Below are positions 46,675 to 56,134 of a stretch of 64,000 nt of DNA, piece by piece. The DNA is taken from contig NC_015678.1 in the NCBI RefSeq assembly GCF_000164675.2, positions 1,116,001 to 1,180,000 of the forward strand. Direction: 5' to 3'. The position numbers were made by a program, and so were the translations under genes. This DNA comes from Streptococcus parasanguinis ATCC 15912 (GTDB taxonomy: Bacteria; Bacillota; Bacilli; Lactobacillales; Streptococcaceae). The first letter of the stretch is position 1. Each line of letters opens with the position of its first letter. The notes below the pieces were generated by a model. It had not been told where the DNA came from, made no database searches, and was given only the letters and a program-made list of their open reading frames with translations.

Positions 46675-47742
46675 TTAAAGGACAATCAATTCTTTAGGAG
46701 CAAGGGTCAAGACTTCACAGCCTGTTTCTGTGATCAAGAGGTCATCTTCGATCCGCACACCAGAGAGGCCTTCGATATAAATACCTGGCTCATCTGTTAA
46801 GACCATCCCTGCTTGAATCGCTTCTTTAGACGTTTGGCTGAAGTATGGTTCTTCGTGAATATCTAGTCCAATTCCATGACCGATTCCATGCGTAAAGTAT
46901 TGGCCATAGCCGGCTGCTTCGATCACATCACGTGGGATTTTATCAAAATCACGGAAGCCAAGTCCATCTTTAGCAGCAGCAATCAAGGCTTGATTGGCTT
47001 TCAAAACGGTTTCGTAAATTTCTCTTTCCTTGTCGCTGACATGTCCTGCATAGATAGTCCGTGTCATATCACTGACATAGTGGTCATACAAGCAACCAAA
47101 ATCAAGGGTCAAGGCATCTCCTGCTGAAATGACCCGATCACTTGGAGTCGCGTGAGGCATCGCAGAGCGTTCACCAGCTGCTGAGATAATATCGAAAGAT
47201 ACACCAGAAGCTCCCAACTCCCGCATTCTAAAATCGAGGAAAGTCGCTGCTTCCAACTCTGTCGTTTGCCCTACCTTGATATAATCCAAAATATCATGGA
47301 AGGCTTGGTCAGAGATGCTACAAGCTTTTTTAATGGCCGCAATCTCCGTTTCATCTTTAATCAAGCGCAATTCCATCACAAAGTTCGCTAGGGATTGAAG
47401 GCTAATGCCATTGAAAACAGAAGCCATGCGGGCATGGTAGGCTACTGTCACTTCGTCCTCAAAACCAAGTTCTTTGATTCCAAGGTCTTTAACGATCTCT
47501 GCAGCTGCAGTCAACTCATCGCGGGTTTCCACAATCTCTACCAAGGGGAAACAAGTCGCATGGGCATGGATGGTGTAGCGCGAATCTGTAAAGAGGACCA
47601 CACGTTCTTCTGTCACCAAAGCAGTCCCGTTTGAACCCCAGAAATTGGTCAAATAATAAACATTTTTCAAATTGTTAATCAATACCGCTTTGAGGTTTTG
47701 GGCTTTCATTTTGTTTCTTAAGTTGCTGATCCGTTGATTCAT
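46675..47742 (-). CDS. M24 Xaa-Pro aminopeptidase/dipeptidase
   Basis: Pita-bread metallopeptidase of 355 aa that trims N-terminal residues next to proline. The five-ligand di-metal site is visible: [17 protein letters not shown] (two Asp), [13 protein letters not shown] (His), [10 protein letters not shown] (Glu) and VRIEDDLL (Glu). The N-terminal creatinase domain contains [14 protein letters not shown]. Adjacent to efp as in Bacillus, and overlapping the end of uvrA by 4 nt (ATGA), so it is probably expressed with uvrA. Confidence 0.92.
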   Translation of the reverse strand: MNQRISNLRNKMKAQNLKAVLINNLKNVYYLTNFWGSNGTALVTEERVVLFTDSRYTIHAHATCFPLVEIVETRDELTAAAEIVKDLGIKELGFEDEVTVAYHARMASVFNGISLQSLANFVMELRLIKDETEIAAIKKACSISDQAFHDILDYIKVGQTTELEAATFLDFRMRELGASGVSFDIISAAGERSAMPHATPSDRVISAGDALTLDFGCLYDHYVSDMTRTIYAGHVSDKEREIYETVLKANQALIAAAKDGLGFRDFDKIPRDVIEAAGYGQYFTHGIGHGIGLDIHEEPYFSQTSKEAIQAGMVLTDEPGIYIEGLSGVRIEDDLLITETGCEVLTLAPKELIVL

Positions 47743-50564
47743 TGTAATTTTCCTTTCAAATATTGTCCTGTGTAACTGGCAGGATTTGCTGCTACTTCTT
47801 CTGGCGTTCCAGTCGCAATAATGGTTCCGCCACCGACACCGCCTTCTGGTCCTAAATCGATGATATGGTCTGCTGTCTTAATGACATCCAAATTGTGCTC
47901 AATCACAAGGACCGTATTGCCATCATCCACAAATCGCTCTAAGACTTTGATCAAGCGAGAAATGTCTTCGGTATGAAGTCCGGTCGTTGGTTCATCCAAA
48001 ATATAGAAGGATTTTCCTGTAGAGCGCTTGTGCAATTCAGAAGCCAACTTCATCCGCTGCGCTTCCCCACCTGAAAGGGTGGTCGCTGGTTGCCCCAGCG
48101 TTACATAGCCCAAGCCCACATCTTGGATGGTCTTGAGTTTGCGTTCAATTTTTGGAATGTGCTTGAAGAATTCAACTGCCTTGTTGACCGTCATATCCAG
48201 CACTTCTGCGATATTTTTTTCCTTGTAGTGGACTTCTAATGTCTCACTATTGTAACGACGTCCATGGCAGACTTCACAAGGAACAAAGACATCCGGCAAG
48301 AAGTGCATTTCAATCTTGATGATCCCATCTCCTGAGCAAGCTTCACAACGCCCACCCTTGACATTGAAACTAAAGCGACCTTTTTTATAGCCCCGAATTT
48401 TGGCTTCATTGGTCTGAGCAAAGAGATCGCGAATATCATCAAAGACACCTGTATAGGTCGCTGGATTGGAACGAGGAGTCCGACCAATCGGGCTTTGATC
48501 AATGTCGATCAAGCGATCGATATGCTCAATCCCCTGAATGGTCTTGTATTTCCCTGGTTTTTCCGAATTGCGGTTGAGCTTTTGAGCGATGGCTTTTTTC
48601 AAGATGCCATTGATCAAGGTCGATTTCCCAGAACCGGAAACGCCAGTGACCGCAATAAATTTTCCTAGAGGAAAACGCGCCGTGATATCTTGCAAGTTGT
48701 TCTCACTGGCCCCTGTAATTTCAATAGAACGACCATTTCCTGAACGGCGCTCTGTTGGAACCGGAATCTTGCGCTTGCCGGACAAGTACTGTCCAGTGAT
48801 GGATTTGCTGTTGCGAGCCACCTGCTTTGGAGTTCCTGCTGCAACGATCTCTCCACCAAAGACACCGGCACCTGGGCCGACGTCGATCAGGTAGTCTGCC
48901 TCTCTCATGGTATCTTCATCATGTTCGACGACGATCAAGGTGTTGCCTAAATCGCGCATCTTCTTGAGGCTGGCAATCAGGCGGTCATTGTCCCTTTGAT
49001 GGAGGCCAATAGACGGCTCATCCAAGATGTAAAGGACACCAGAGAGGTTGGAACCGATCTGGGTTGCTAAGCGAATGCGCTGGCTTTCTCCACCTGATAA
49101 GGTTCCAGCCGATCGTGACAGGGTCAAGTAATTGAGCCCCACATTGTTTAAGAAGGTCAAGCGATCCTTAATCTCTTTTAGGATCGGTCTTGCAATCGTA
49201 GCTTCATTGTCCGTTAAGACCAGCTTGTCCACGGCTTTTAAGTGGTCCGCAATCGAAAGATCTGACACTTCCCCGATATGCATCCCTTTTTCTCCTCCGA
49301 CACGAACAGAGAGAGCCTGGTCATTGAGACGGTAGCCATAGCAGGTCGCACAGGTCAATTCGTTCATATAAGAGCGCATTTGGTTGCGAGTGAAATCACT
49401 ATTGGTCTCACGGAAACGACGGTGAATATTGTTTACGACCCCTTCAAAAGGAATCTCAATATCCCGAACTCCACCAAACTCATTTTCATAGTGGAAGTGG
49501 AATTCCTTGCCATTTGAACCATAGAGGACCAAGTCCTTTTCTTCTTGAGAAAGATCGGAAAACGGCTGATCCATATCAACGCCAAAATGGATCATGGCCT
49601 GCTCCAACATCTGTGGATAATAGTTGGAAGAGATCGGATTCCAAGGCGCTAGTGCTCCTTCCCGAAGGGTTAAACGATCATCTGGCACCACCAAATCCAA
49701 GTCCACCTCTAGCTTAATGCCCAGCCCATCACAGTCTGGACAAGATCCGAAAGGCGCATTGAAAGAAAAGAGGCGGGGCTCTAATTCAGGAACGGTAAAG
49801 CCACAGACTGGGCAAGCATAATGCTCAGAAAAGAGTAGCTCCTTGCCATCCATGGTATCAATCACCACATAACCATCCGCAATCCGAAGAGCTGCTTCAA
49901 TCGAATCAAAGAGCCGCGAGCGGATGCCCTCTTTGATCACGATTCGGTCCACCACCACTTCAATCGTGTGCTGCTTGCTTTTAGATAGTTCTGGAACCTC
50001 TGTCACATCATAGATCTCACCATCGACCCGCACCCGGACATAGCCGTCTTTTTGCACCTTTTCAATAATATTCTTGTGCTGGCCTTTTTTCTTGCGAATA
50101 ATAGGGGCTAGAATTTGCAGGCGTTGGCGCTCTGGTAATTCCAAGACTTGATCGACAATTTGCTCAACCGAAGAGGCTGTAATCGCTCCATGCCCATTGA
50201 TACAATAAGGCGTCCCTACACGCGCATAGAGCAAGCGCAGGTAGTCATTGATCTCTGTTGCCGTCCCCACTGTAGAACGGGGGTTTTTACTGGTCGTTTT
50301 TTGGTCGATGGAAATGGCTGGACTCAAGCCGTCAATGGAGTCCACATCTGGTTTTTCCATATTTCCCAAGAATTGCCGGGCATAGGCCGATAAGCTCTCC
50401 ACGTAGCGGCGCTGGCCTTCTGCATAGAGGGTATCAAAGGCCAGACTGGACTTTCCAGAACCAGACAAACCCGTCACCACAACTAATTTGTCCCGTGGAA
50501 TTTCCATGTCTATATTTTTTAAATTATGGGCGCGTGCCCCATGAATGACAATTTTATCTTGCAT
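47739..50564 (-). CDS. uvrA: Excinuclease ABC subunit A
   Basis: Damage-sensing ATPase of nucleotide excision repair; 941 aa, full length. Two ABC modules with Walker [10 protein letters not shown] (near residue 31) and GVSGSGKST; two LSGGE signatures ([26 protein letters not shown]); zinc-binding CPVCGF...CPDCDG and CEACSGDG...CEVCHG. Promoter: TATAAT on the minus strand at 50598-50603 with no clear -35. The Shine-Dalgarno is weak. Confidence 0.98.
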   Translation of the reverse strand: MQDKIVIHGARAHNLKNIDMEIPRDKLVVVTGLSGSGKSSLAFDTLYAEGQRRYVESLSAYARQFLGNMEKPDVDSIDGLSPAISIDQKTTSKNPRSTVGTATEINDYLRLLYARVGTPYCINGHGAITASSVEQIVDQVLELPERQRLQILAPIIRKKKGQHKNIIEKVQKDGYVRVRVDGEIYDVTEVPELSKSKQHTIEVVVDRIVIKEGIRSRLFDSIEAALRIADGYVVIDTMDGKELLFSEHYACPVCGFTVPELEPRLFSFNAPFGSCPDCDGLGIKLEVDLDLVVPDDRLTLREGALAPWNPISSNYYPQMLEQAMIHFGVDMDQPFSDLSQEEKDLVLYGSNGKEFHFHYENEFGGVRDIEIPFEGVVNNIHRRFRETNSDFTRNQMRSYMNELTCATCYGYRLNDQALSVRVGGEKGMHIGEVSDLSIADHLKAVDKLVLTDNEATIARPILKEIKDRLTFLNNVGLNYLTLSRSAGTLSGGESQRIRLATQIGSNLSGVLYILDEPSIGLHQRDNDRLIASLKKMRDLGNTLIVVEHDEDTMREADYLIDVGPGAGVFGGEIVAAGTPKQVARNSKSITGQYLSGKRKIPVPTERRSGNGRSIEITGASENNLQDITARFPLGKFIAVTGVSGSGKSTLINGILKKAIAQKLNRNSEKPGKYKTIQGIEHIDRLIDIDQSPIGRTPRSNPATYTGVFDDIRDLFAQTNEAKIRGYKKGRFSFNVKGGRCEACSGDGIIKIEMHFLPDVFVPCEVCHGRRYNSETLEVHYKEKNIAEVLDMTVNKAVEFFKHIPKIERKLKTIQDVGLGYVTLGQPATTLSGGEAQRMKLASELHKRSTGKSFYILDEPTTGLHTEDISRLIKVLERFVDDGNTVLVIEHNLDVIKTADHIIDLGPEGGVGGGTIIATGTPEEVAANPASYTGQYLKGKLQ

Positions 50565-50645
50565 GTTCTTACTCTAATCACCTTTTTGTTAACCTCCATT
50601 ATAACAAATTTTTTAGTATTCTTTTATCCAAAACCGTCCTTTTTC

Positions 50646-50654
50646 TGATATAAT
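50646..50654 (+). promoter_or_regulatory. corA promoter (extended -10)
   Basis: TGATATAAT, consensus extended -10, about 32 nt upstream of the corA start; no good -35. Confidence 0.6.
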
Positions 50655-50685
50655 GTTAAGGTGTAAAAAAACAAGGGGAGGCACC

Positions 50686-51630
50686 ATGAAACAGGTCTTT
50701 TTATCGACAACGACTGAATTTAAGGAAATAGAGACGCTGGAACCCGGTAGCTGGATCAACCTTGTTAACCCTTCTCAAAGTGAATCGATGGAAATCGCCT
50801 CTGCTTTTAATATCGATATTGCAGACTTACGGGCACCACTCGATGCGGAAGAAATGTCCCGTATGACCATCGAAGATGAGTATACCTTGATCATCGTCGA
50901 CGTTCCCATTAAGGAAGAGCGGAACAATCAGACCTACTACGTGACCATTCCGCTAGGGATTATCCTGACAGAAGAGGCTATTATCACGACTTGCTTGGAG
51001 AAATTGCCACTTCTCGATATCTTTATCAACCGACGCTTGCGGAATTTCTATACCTTTATGCGGTCGCGCTTTATCTTTCAAATCCTCTATCGCAACGCTG
51101 AACTCTACTTGTCTGCGCTTCGTACCTTGGATCGCAAAAGCGAGCAGATTGAAAGTCAATTGCACAAATCAACGCGTAATGAAGAGCTGATTGAGTTGAT
51201 GGAGTTGGAAAAAACCATCGTCTACTTTAAGGCCTCTCTGAAAACCAATGAGCGCGTGATCAAGAAATTGACCAGTGCTACTAGTAACATCAAGAAATAC
51301 CTAGAAGACGAGGATCTGTTGGAAGATACCTTGATCGAAACCCAGCAGGCCATCGAGATGGCAGATATTTATGGAAATATCCTGCACTCCATGACCGATA
51401 CCTTCGCATCGATCATCTCCAACAACCAGAACAACATCATGAAGACCCTGGCCCTCGTCACCATTGTCATGTCCATTCCGACCATGATCTTTTCGGCCTA
51501 CGGGATGAACTTCAAGGACAATGAGCTTCCGCTCAATGGCGAACCCCATGCCTTCTGGCTGATTATTTTCATCGCCTTTGCCCTGACTGGGTCTCTTGTC
51601 GTCTACCTCATCCATAAAAAATGGTTCTAA
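50686..51630 (+). CDS. corA: CorA-family magnesium/divalent cation channel
   Basis: Pentameric inner-membrane Mg2+ channel, 314 aa. A large cytosolic domain with long helices is followed by two transmembrane segments; the GMN selectivity motif is present at the end of the first (IFSAYGMNFKDNELP). It ends in the basic tail HKKWF. The frame is open 11 codons upstream, but the ATG at 50686 has GGGGAGG and gives the expected N-terminus. Probably co-transcribed with the following DUF1129 gene (28-nt gap). Confidence 0.93.
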   Translation: MKQVFLSTTTEFKEIETLEPGSWINLVNPSQSESMEIASAFNIDIADLRAPLDAEEMSRMTIEDEYTLIIVDVPIKEERNNQTYYVTIPLGIILTEEAIITTCLEKLPLLDIFINRRLRNFYTFMRSRFIFQILYRNAELYLSALRTLDRKSEQIESQLHKSTRNEELIELMELEKTIVYFKASLKTNERVIKKLTSATSNIKKYLEDEDLLEDTLIETQQAIEMADIYGNILHSMTDTFASIISNNQNNIMKTLALVTIVMSIPTMIFSAYGMNFKDNELPLNGEPHAFWLIIFIAFALTGSLVVYLIHKKWF

Positions 51631-51658
51631 CACCTACTAATAACACTAAGGAGTATTT

Positions 51659-52336
51659 ATGTCTCAATTTGATTTGAATCAACTAAGCAAGAAAAACCAA
51701 GAATTTATCCGGATCGCCAAACACCAATTGCTTGAAAACGGAAAGACAGAGGAAGAAGCAGAAAGCCTCATCCAAGAAATTCTTCCAGCTATCCATGAAA
51801 ACCAAGGAAAAGGAATTCCGGCACGGACCCTTTTTGGAGCTCCAACTGTATGGGCGAACTCTTTCAGCGAGAAAGAACGCTATGAAAAAGAGCATCCGAA
51901 ATTAAACGATGCTCCCTCTCTCATGATTTTGGATTCCTTCCTCTTTATCTTTGGTGTCTTTGCTGCGATTAGTGCCTTCATGAACTTGGTCGCACCGCGT
52001 CGTACTGGCTATGGTTTGATCACCTTGATCCTTGGAAGTTTGACAGGGGCTTTGCTCTTATATCTCATGTACTACTTCTTCTATCAGTATATGGATGGCA
52101 CCAAAGATCGCAGCGAGCGTCCTTCTCTTTGGAAATCCATGCCGATTCTTGTTGGAGTCATGTTCCTTTGGGTCATTGTCTTGTCCTTTACTTCCTTACT
52201 TCCACAGGTTCTCAACCCAACTATTCCAGATGTCCTTGCCATCGTTTTAGGAGCTCTAGCGCTTGTCCTTCGCTTCTACCTCAAGAAACGCTTTAATATT
52301 AAAAGTTCGAGCACAGCACCTGCAACTCGACGTTAA
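51659..52336 (+). CDS. DUF1129 family membrane protein
   Basis: Protein of 225 aa: a soluble N-terminal part with LSKKNQEFIRIAKHQLLENGKTEEEAESLIQEILPAI-type helices, then four or five membrane segments (about residues 90-210) and a short basic tail. Function unknown; the family is common next to corA in streptococci. AAGGAG ribosome site. Ends at a strong terminator that was convergent with the GNAT gene before the transposon inserted. Confidence 0.85.
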   Translation: MSQFDLNQLSKKNQEFIRIAKHQLLENGKTEEEAESLIQEILPAIHENQGKGIPARTLFGAPTVWANSFSEKERYEKEHPKLNDAPSLMILDSFLFIFGVFAAISAFMNLVAPRRTGYGLITLILGSLTGALLLYLMYYFFYQYMDGTKDRSERPSLWKSMPILVGVMFLWVIVLSFTSLLPQVLNPTIPDVLAIVLGALALVLRFYLKKRFNIKSSSTAPATRR

Positions 52337-52340
52337 AAAG

Positions 52341-52368
52341 AAACGGATGAAGTTTTCATCCGTTTTTG
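52341..52368 (+). terminator. Terminator of corA-DUF1129
   Basis: AAACGGATGAA-GTT-TTCATCCGTTT followed by TTG and T-rich sequence. Confidence 0.95.
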
Positions 52369-52395
52369 TTTTACTGTATTTCCCTGTTCAATCTT

Positions 52396-52403
52396 TTTGA
52401 AAA
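52396..52403. repeat. Target-site duplication, left copy
   Basis: TTTGAAAA directly outside the left terminal inverted repeat. The identical 8-mer is at 57552-57559. Confidence 0.92.
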
Positions 52404-52495
52404 GGGAACTATATATCTGTTTACACAACCACAATATGTAGTATTTCGACAATATTAAAAAAGGCGACTTCCAAATTGAGGAAATCGTCTTTTTA
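52404..52495. repeat. Left terminal inverted repeat
   Basis: Aligns with the reverse complement of 57461-57551: shared blocks GGGAACTATATA, CTGTTTACAC, ACCACAATATG, AAAAAAGGCGACTTCC and GAAATCGTCTTTT. The inner part is a hairpin (AAAGGCGACTTCC / GGAAATCGTCTTT) with T-runs, so it should also terminate the restriction gene's transcript. Confidence 0.9.
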
Positions 52496-54931
52496 TTAAA
52501 TTAAATTTGCGTAGGGTAAACTTTTTATATATTCTTCTATATAAAGCCAATCTATCTCTCCGAGATTATTTTTGGGGAGATATAACTCTGTGTTTTTGAA
52601 ACGTTCTCCACTCCAGCTTCTACCGAAAGAATATTTGTAACGTTCTTTGTCTAAAATAGTTATCAAAAACATTGCAGTATACTTGTTCAAATGCTCGCTA
52701 TATCCAACAGAAGTTTTACCATTCATTCCTATGAATGGTTCTGGTTGATATGTTGAATATCCTCCGCTTCCATCACCCAAGTTCACAAAAACTATTCCGT
52801 TTCCATTAGAAATATACTCTTCATTTCCTTCTTTTGAGACAAATCTATCAAACCCATTGTCTTTTTTCTTAGCTGCAATATATGGAATATCCATGCCTTG
52901 AATGAGGTCAAAAGTAGTAGCTCCTTTTGTTCCTTCAATATTATCAAAAACTTTGTTTATATTGAAGTAATCCCAATTTATTTCATCAATATTTTTATCG
53001 GGTGTAGGAAATATAGTCGTTGAATTACTCAATTTTTCACCTACAAAATTTGAAAGTAAATTTATTTCTTGAAATTCTGATAGTCCCGTTTCTTCAAGTA
53101 ACGACAATTCTTGTTTTGAACGATAAAGAAGGTAATCAGATATAGTCTTAACAAAATCCCTATTGGATAACTCATCATAGTTTGTTCGAGAATGAGCATA
53201 TACTGTCCATTCATCACCTTTTTTGATTTTAGTTCGAATAATGTTGTACCCATCCGATGTATTTCCGTGAATAAGTTCATTGAGTAGTTTTTCTTCAATA
53301 TCATTCCAATGGTCGTATATATCTGTTCTACCCTTGTTTTTGGATAATATAAAACCATCATTTTTCAAATCATAAAAAACAACATCATTATTATAATCGT
53401 GAGGAAGATGTGTTTCAAAAACAGCTATTGCTGTACTGGTTGAAGCGTTAGGTTGAAATAGGTCTTTTGGCATATTGATGACATATTTCAAAGTATGCTT
53501 AGATAGAATCTTATTTCTAAGCGATTTATCCTTGAAGTACATTGATAATGGAGCAATTACCACCCCATACCTTGAACAATTGTCTAACAGTTTTTTCAAG
53601 AATGTTATTTCTTTTGGAGTAGGGTCATCCTTGTTTTCTTTACCTGAATATGGCGGATTGATAAATCCAATCGTCGGTTTTACTTCTTTTAAAATTTTGT
53701 CAGCTTCTTTATCATTAACAGAATCCAGATTGTATATTCTAGATTTTCCATCTCCTCTGAACAGCATATTTGAGATAGCACAAATATACATTGTAGAATT
53801 AATTTCAAATCCGAGTAACTGATTTTCTTTTATGTTTTTTTCATCTGCACCCTGTATAGATAGTAGTTTATTCATTCCAGCAATCAAAAATGCACCAGTA
53901 CCACAACAAAGGTCTAAAATTACATCGTTTGCTTTTAAGGGTATGAGTTTTGTAAATAAGCCAGTTATATGCCTTGGGGTTAGCACAATCCCTTTCTTTA
54001 CGTTAGATACTCCTGCAAATTTTAGAAATTCTTCATAAAATTTACCCATAATATCATAGTTTGAATTGGTTGAGAAATGATTATTAAACAGTGGGATGAC
54101 TTTTTGATTCAACTCATCTAGAATTTGTTTAAGAATTGCAGTGTTTTGCAAATTTACATCTGTTTTTATTGAACCCAACTCTCCTTCTAAAGCTCTCAGT
54201 TTATTTTCAGGAATACCTTCTTTTTCTAAAATTCCCTTTACCGTAGGATATAGGTTATCAAGTATTTGAATTGGAGTATAGCTAGGGTATAAATCGGGAA
54301 AATTATTGTAAAAATTCTCAGATTTATTGTAGAGACAAATCATTAGTACAGCAAGTAGTGTAGGTCGTTTTTGCGAATCAATTGACCGTAACAGATTATT
54401 TACCTTCTTACTTACTTTTGTTATATCTTCAATCGCTTTTTCTTCGTCAAGGTTGTTGAATAGTGCCAAAAATTCCGTCTCAGTAAGAAAATTAGACACC
54501 TTGTCAATATATTTGATATTTTGTTTTGTGTCTATATAATAGCAGCTAAACTTATGCTTGTACTCATCATACACATCCCCGCTAACAGCAATTCCAACAA
54601 CTTTCCACGTGGAGAACTCTTTAATCGCAAATTTACTTAGATACCATTTGAGTCCTTCTACACATCCTTTTTTGATACTATCTAATTCGTGTTCCTGTAT
54701 TGTTGGTTTTTCTTCAACAAGAATTAATAATCTTTTTTCCTTATTACAGTAAATTCTATCAGGAATACCATTTTTCCCGTTCATTTCCTTAGAAGAGTGC
54801 GATAGAACTTCAATTATTTCACTTGTTAATTTTGATTCTGTCTGGCTATCATCCCAATCAGAAACATTATAACCTAATTCTTGAAGTTTTTGAGTGACGC
54901 TTGGTGTAACTATCTTATCTTTTCTAACCAT
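52496..54931 (-). CDS. Type IIG-like restriction-modification enzyme (nuclease-methyltransferase-specificity fusion)
   Basis: Single polypeptide of 811 aa. Residues about 30-100 form a PD-(D/E)xK nuclease-like domain (Pro57-Asp58 and Glu73-x-Lys75 in LVEEKP). Residues about 290-600 are an HsdM-like N6-adenine methyltransferase: LTPRHITGLF, SAM motif I DLCCGTGAF (340-348) and catalytic NPPY (425-428). Residues about 645-811 resemble one Type I/BcgI-like target-recognition domain (INWDYFNINKVFDNIEGTKG opening). So cutting, methylation and recognition are fused, as in Type IIG enzymes; no HsdR or HsdS gene is nearby. The ATG has GAGGTGG upstream and is immediately preceded by an in-frame TAA ending a possible leader frame. 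If the nuclease motif is inactive it would be an orphan methylase. Confidence 0.85.
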   Translation of the reverse strand: MVRKDKIVTPSVTQKLQELGYNVSDWDDSQTESKLTSEIIEVLSHSSKEMNGKNGIPDRIYCNKEKRLLILVEEKPTIQEHELDSIKKGCVEGLKWYLSKFAIKEFSTWKVVGIAVSGDVYDEYKHKFSCYYIDTKQNIKYIDKVSNFLTETEFLALFNNLDEEKAIEDITKVSKKVNNLLRSIDSQKRPTLLAVLMICLYNKSENFYNNFPDLYPSYTPIQILDNLYPTVKGILEKEGIPENKLRALEGELGSIKTDVNLQNTAILKQILDELNQKVIPLFNNHFSTNSNYDIMGKFYEEFLKFAGVSNVKKGIVLTPRHITGLFTKLIPLKANDVILDLCCGTGAFLIAGMNKLLSIQGADEKNIKENQLLGFEINSTMYICAISNMLFRGDGKSRIYNLDSVNDKEADKILKEVKPTIGFINPPYSGKENKDDPTPKEITFLKKLLDNCSRYGVVIAPLSMYFKDKSLRNKILSKHTLKYVINMPKDLFQPNASTSTAIAVFETHLPHDYNNDVVFYDLKNDGFILSKNKGRTDIYDHWNDIEEKLLNELIHGNTSDGYNIIRTKIKKGDEWTVYAHSRTNYDELSNRDFVKTISDYLLYRSKQELSLLEETGLSEFQEINLLSNFVGEKLSNSTTIFPTPDKNIDEINWDYFNINKVFDNIEGTKGATTFDLIQGMDIPYIAAKKKDNGFDRFVSKEGNEEYISNGNGIVFVNLGDGSGGYSTYQPEPFIGMNGKTSVGYSEHLNKYTAMFLITILDKERYKYSFGRSWSGERFKNTELYLPKNNLGEIDWLYIEEYIKSLPYANLI

Positions 54932-55000
54932 TTACGCCACCTCATTTCTGACAACAGAAAAGACCTTCTCACAAAAACATGAAAAAGTCTTCAAAAGGGG

Positions 55001-55029
55001 TTGACAAAAAGGCTGACTAGCTACATAAT
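55001..55029 (+). promoter_or_regulatory. Possible antisense promoter across the restriction leader
   Basis: Plus strand TTGACA (55001-55006), 17-nt spacer, CATAAT (55024-55029). It points through the pentamer tract toward the transposase, opposite to the restriction gene's leader. Prediction only. Confidence 0.4.
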
Positions 55030-55032
55030 CAG
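55006..55032 (-). terminator. Attenuator-like hairpin in the restriction-gene leader
   Basis: Minus strand CTGATTA-(TGTAGC)-TAGTCAG, a 7-bp stem with one G-U pair, followed by CCTTTTT. It lies directly after the pentamer tract; the stop codon used with seven repeats falls in its loop. Confidence 0.5.
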
Positions 55033-55077
55033 CTTGATTTGATTTGATTTGATTTGATTTGATTTGATTTCTGTCAT
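55021..55077 (-). CDS. Leader peptide encoded by the pentamer tract
   Basis: Eighteen-codon ORF beginning at an ATG with ideally spaced AAGGAG and a TGATATAAT promoter upstream. It reads MTEIKSNQIKSNQIKLIM and stops at TAG. It is too short for a stable protein; its interest is regulatory. Because the repeat unit is 5 bp, loss or gain of one unit moves the reading frame. With 8 units it would stop at TGA; with 6 or 9 it would continue for 33 sense codons past the tract to a TAA that touches the ATG of the restriction gene. Confidence 0.6.
   Translation of the reverse strand: MTEIKSNQIKSNQIKLIM
55036..55070. repeat. Simple sequence repeat GATTT x7
   Basis: Seven perfect tandem GATTT units (AAATC on the minus strand). 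Located within the leader ORF of the restriction gene; perfect short tandem repeats of this length are prone to slipped-strand change. Confidence 0.97.
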
Positions 55078-55106
55078 ATTTTTCTCCTTGCTTATATAAC
55101 AATACT

Positions 55107-55115
55107 ATTATATCA
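55107..55115 (-). promoter_or_regulatory. Promoter of the leader and restriction gene
   Basis: Minus strand extended -10 TGATATAAT (hexamer 55107-55112), 30 nt upstream of the leader ATG; -35 weak. Confidence 0.65.
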
Positions 55116-55163
55116 TAAAATACTAGTCTTGAAAAGAATTATACCCAAAACTACACCATTTTG

Positions 55164-55191
55164 TTGATTTTTGTGTTTTAAATGATATAAT
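55164..55191 (+). promoter_or_regulatory. Transposase promoter
   Basis: -35 TTGATT (55164-55169), 16-nt spacer, extended -10 TGATATAAT (hexamer 55186-55191), followed by AAAGGAG before the transposase ATG. Divergent from the restriction leader promoter. Confidence 0.7.
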
Positions 55192-55219
55192 AGTTTTAGA
55201 ATATAAAAGGAGCAGAGAG

Positions 55220-56134
55220 ATGTTAGGTGAGTTTAAGTCATTGTACGATTTGATGAATGCTTTCCCAAGTGATTATCATTGTGAACAACATTTAGAAAAA
55301 ATTCGTTGGAATGGCTATGTAGTCAGTCCTTTTGATGAAACATCTAAGGTTTATAAATGCAAGAATGGTAAATATAGGTGCAAGAATACTGGTAAATATT
55401 TTAGCGTTAAAACTGGTACGATGTTTGATAATACTAAAGTCTCTCTTCAAAAATGGTTTATCGCTATTTGGATGGTGACTTCTCATAAAAAAGGTATTTC
55501 CTCACTTCAACTTTCAAAAGACATTCACGTTACTCAGAAAACTGCTTGGTTTATGTTAGAGCGTATTCGTAGATGCTTTGGCTCAGAAAATAACAATGAG
55601 TTGGACGGAACTGTCGAAGTAGATGAAACCTATATTGGTGGTAAAAATAAGAATCGTCATAATTCTAAAAAGGTCAAAAATACACAAGGTCGTTCTCTAA
55701 AAGATAAAACTCCAGTTGTCGGTATGGTTGCACGAGAAGGAAAATTAAATGCTTATAAAGTAAGGGATACAGGTATAAAAACTCTGACAGAACAAGTCGT
55801 TAAATTTGTTAAAGATACCGCTCAACTTTACACTGATGAATGGTTAGGTTATAATAAAGTTGCGAAGATGTATGACCACGCTTTTGTAAACCATGGTGCT
55901 CATGAGTATGTCATTGATGATATTTATACAAACACGATTGAAGGTTTCTGGGCAGGACTTAAACGAGGGGTATTAGGAATTTACCATTCATGGTCTAAGA
56001 AACATTTGCAGGACTACGTGGATGAATTTGTATTCCGCTATAATACTCGTAGTATGGCGGATAATGACCGCTTCAATCTTCTACTAGCATCTTCAGGAGT
56101 TCGTACAAAATACAAGGAGCTAATCCATGGATAA
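55220..56134 (+). CDS. IS1595-family transposase
   Basis: DDE-type transposase of 304 aa. An N-terminal zinc-ribbon-like part (Cys21, Cys47 and Cys54 visible; degenerate) is followed by NTKVSLQKWFIAIWMVTSHKKGISSLQLSKDI-type helices and the catalytic core: Asp135 in VEVDETYIGGK, Asp206 in YTDEWLGY, and the NTIEGFWAGLKRG segment with Asn238 and Glu241. The ISXO2-like core and the 8-bp target duplication both fit IS1595. The gene looks intact. Its end overlaps the next gene by 8 nt. Confidence 0.93.
   Translation: MLGEFKSLYDLMNAFPSDYHCEQHLEKIRWNGYVVSPFDETSKVYKCKNGKYRCKNTGKYFSVKTGTMFDNTKVSLQKWFIAIWMVTSHKKGISSLQLSKDIHVTQKTAWFMLERIRRCFGSENNNELDGTVEVDETYIGGKNKNRHNSKKVKNTQGRSLKDKTPVVGMVAREGKLNAYKVRDTGIKTLTEQVVKFVKDTAQLYTDEWLGYNKVAKMYDHAFVNHGAHEYVIDDIYTNTIEGFWAGLKRGVLGIYHSWSKKHLQDYVDEFVFRYNTRSMADNDRFNLLLASSGVRTKYKELIHG

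Noticed and set aside
52496-54931. Stand-alone Type I HsdM methylase
   Set aside because: The protein has an N-terminal nuclease-like motif and a C-terminal recognition domain, and no hsdR or hsdS is nearby; a Type IIG-like fusion fits better.
54932-54934. Longer restriction enzyme fused in frame to the pentamer leader
   Set aside because: An in-frame TAA directly precedes the ATG, so the leader can couple to, but not fuse with, the enzyme.
55036-55070. GATTT tract as a CRISPR or satellite array
   Set aside because: Units are 5 bp, perfect and without spacers; no cas genes. It is a simple sequence repeat.
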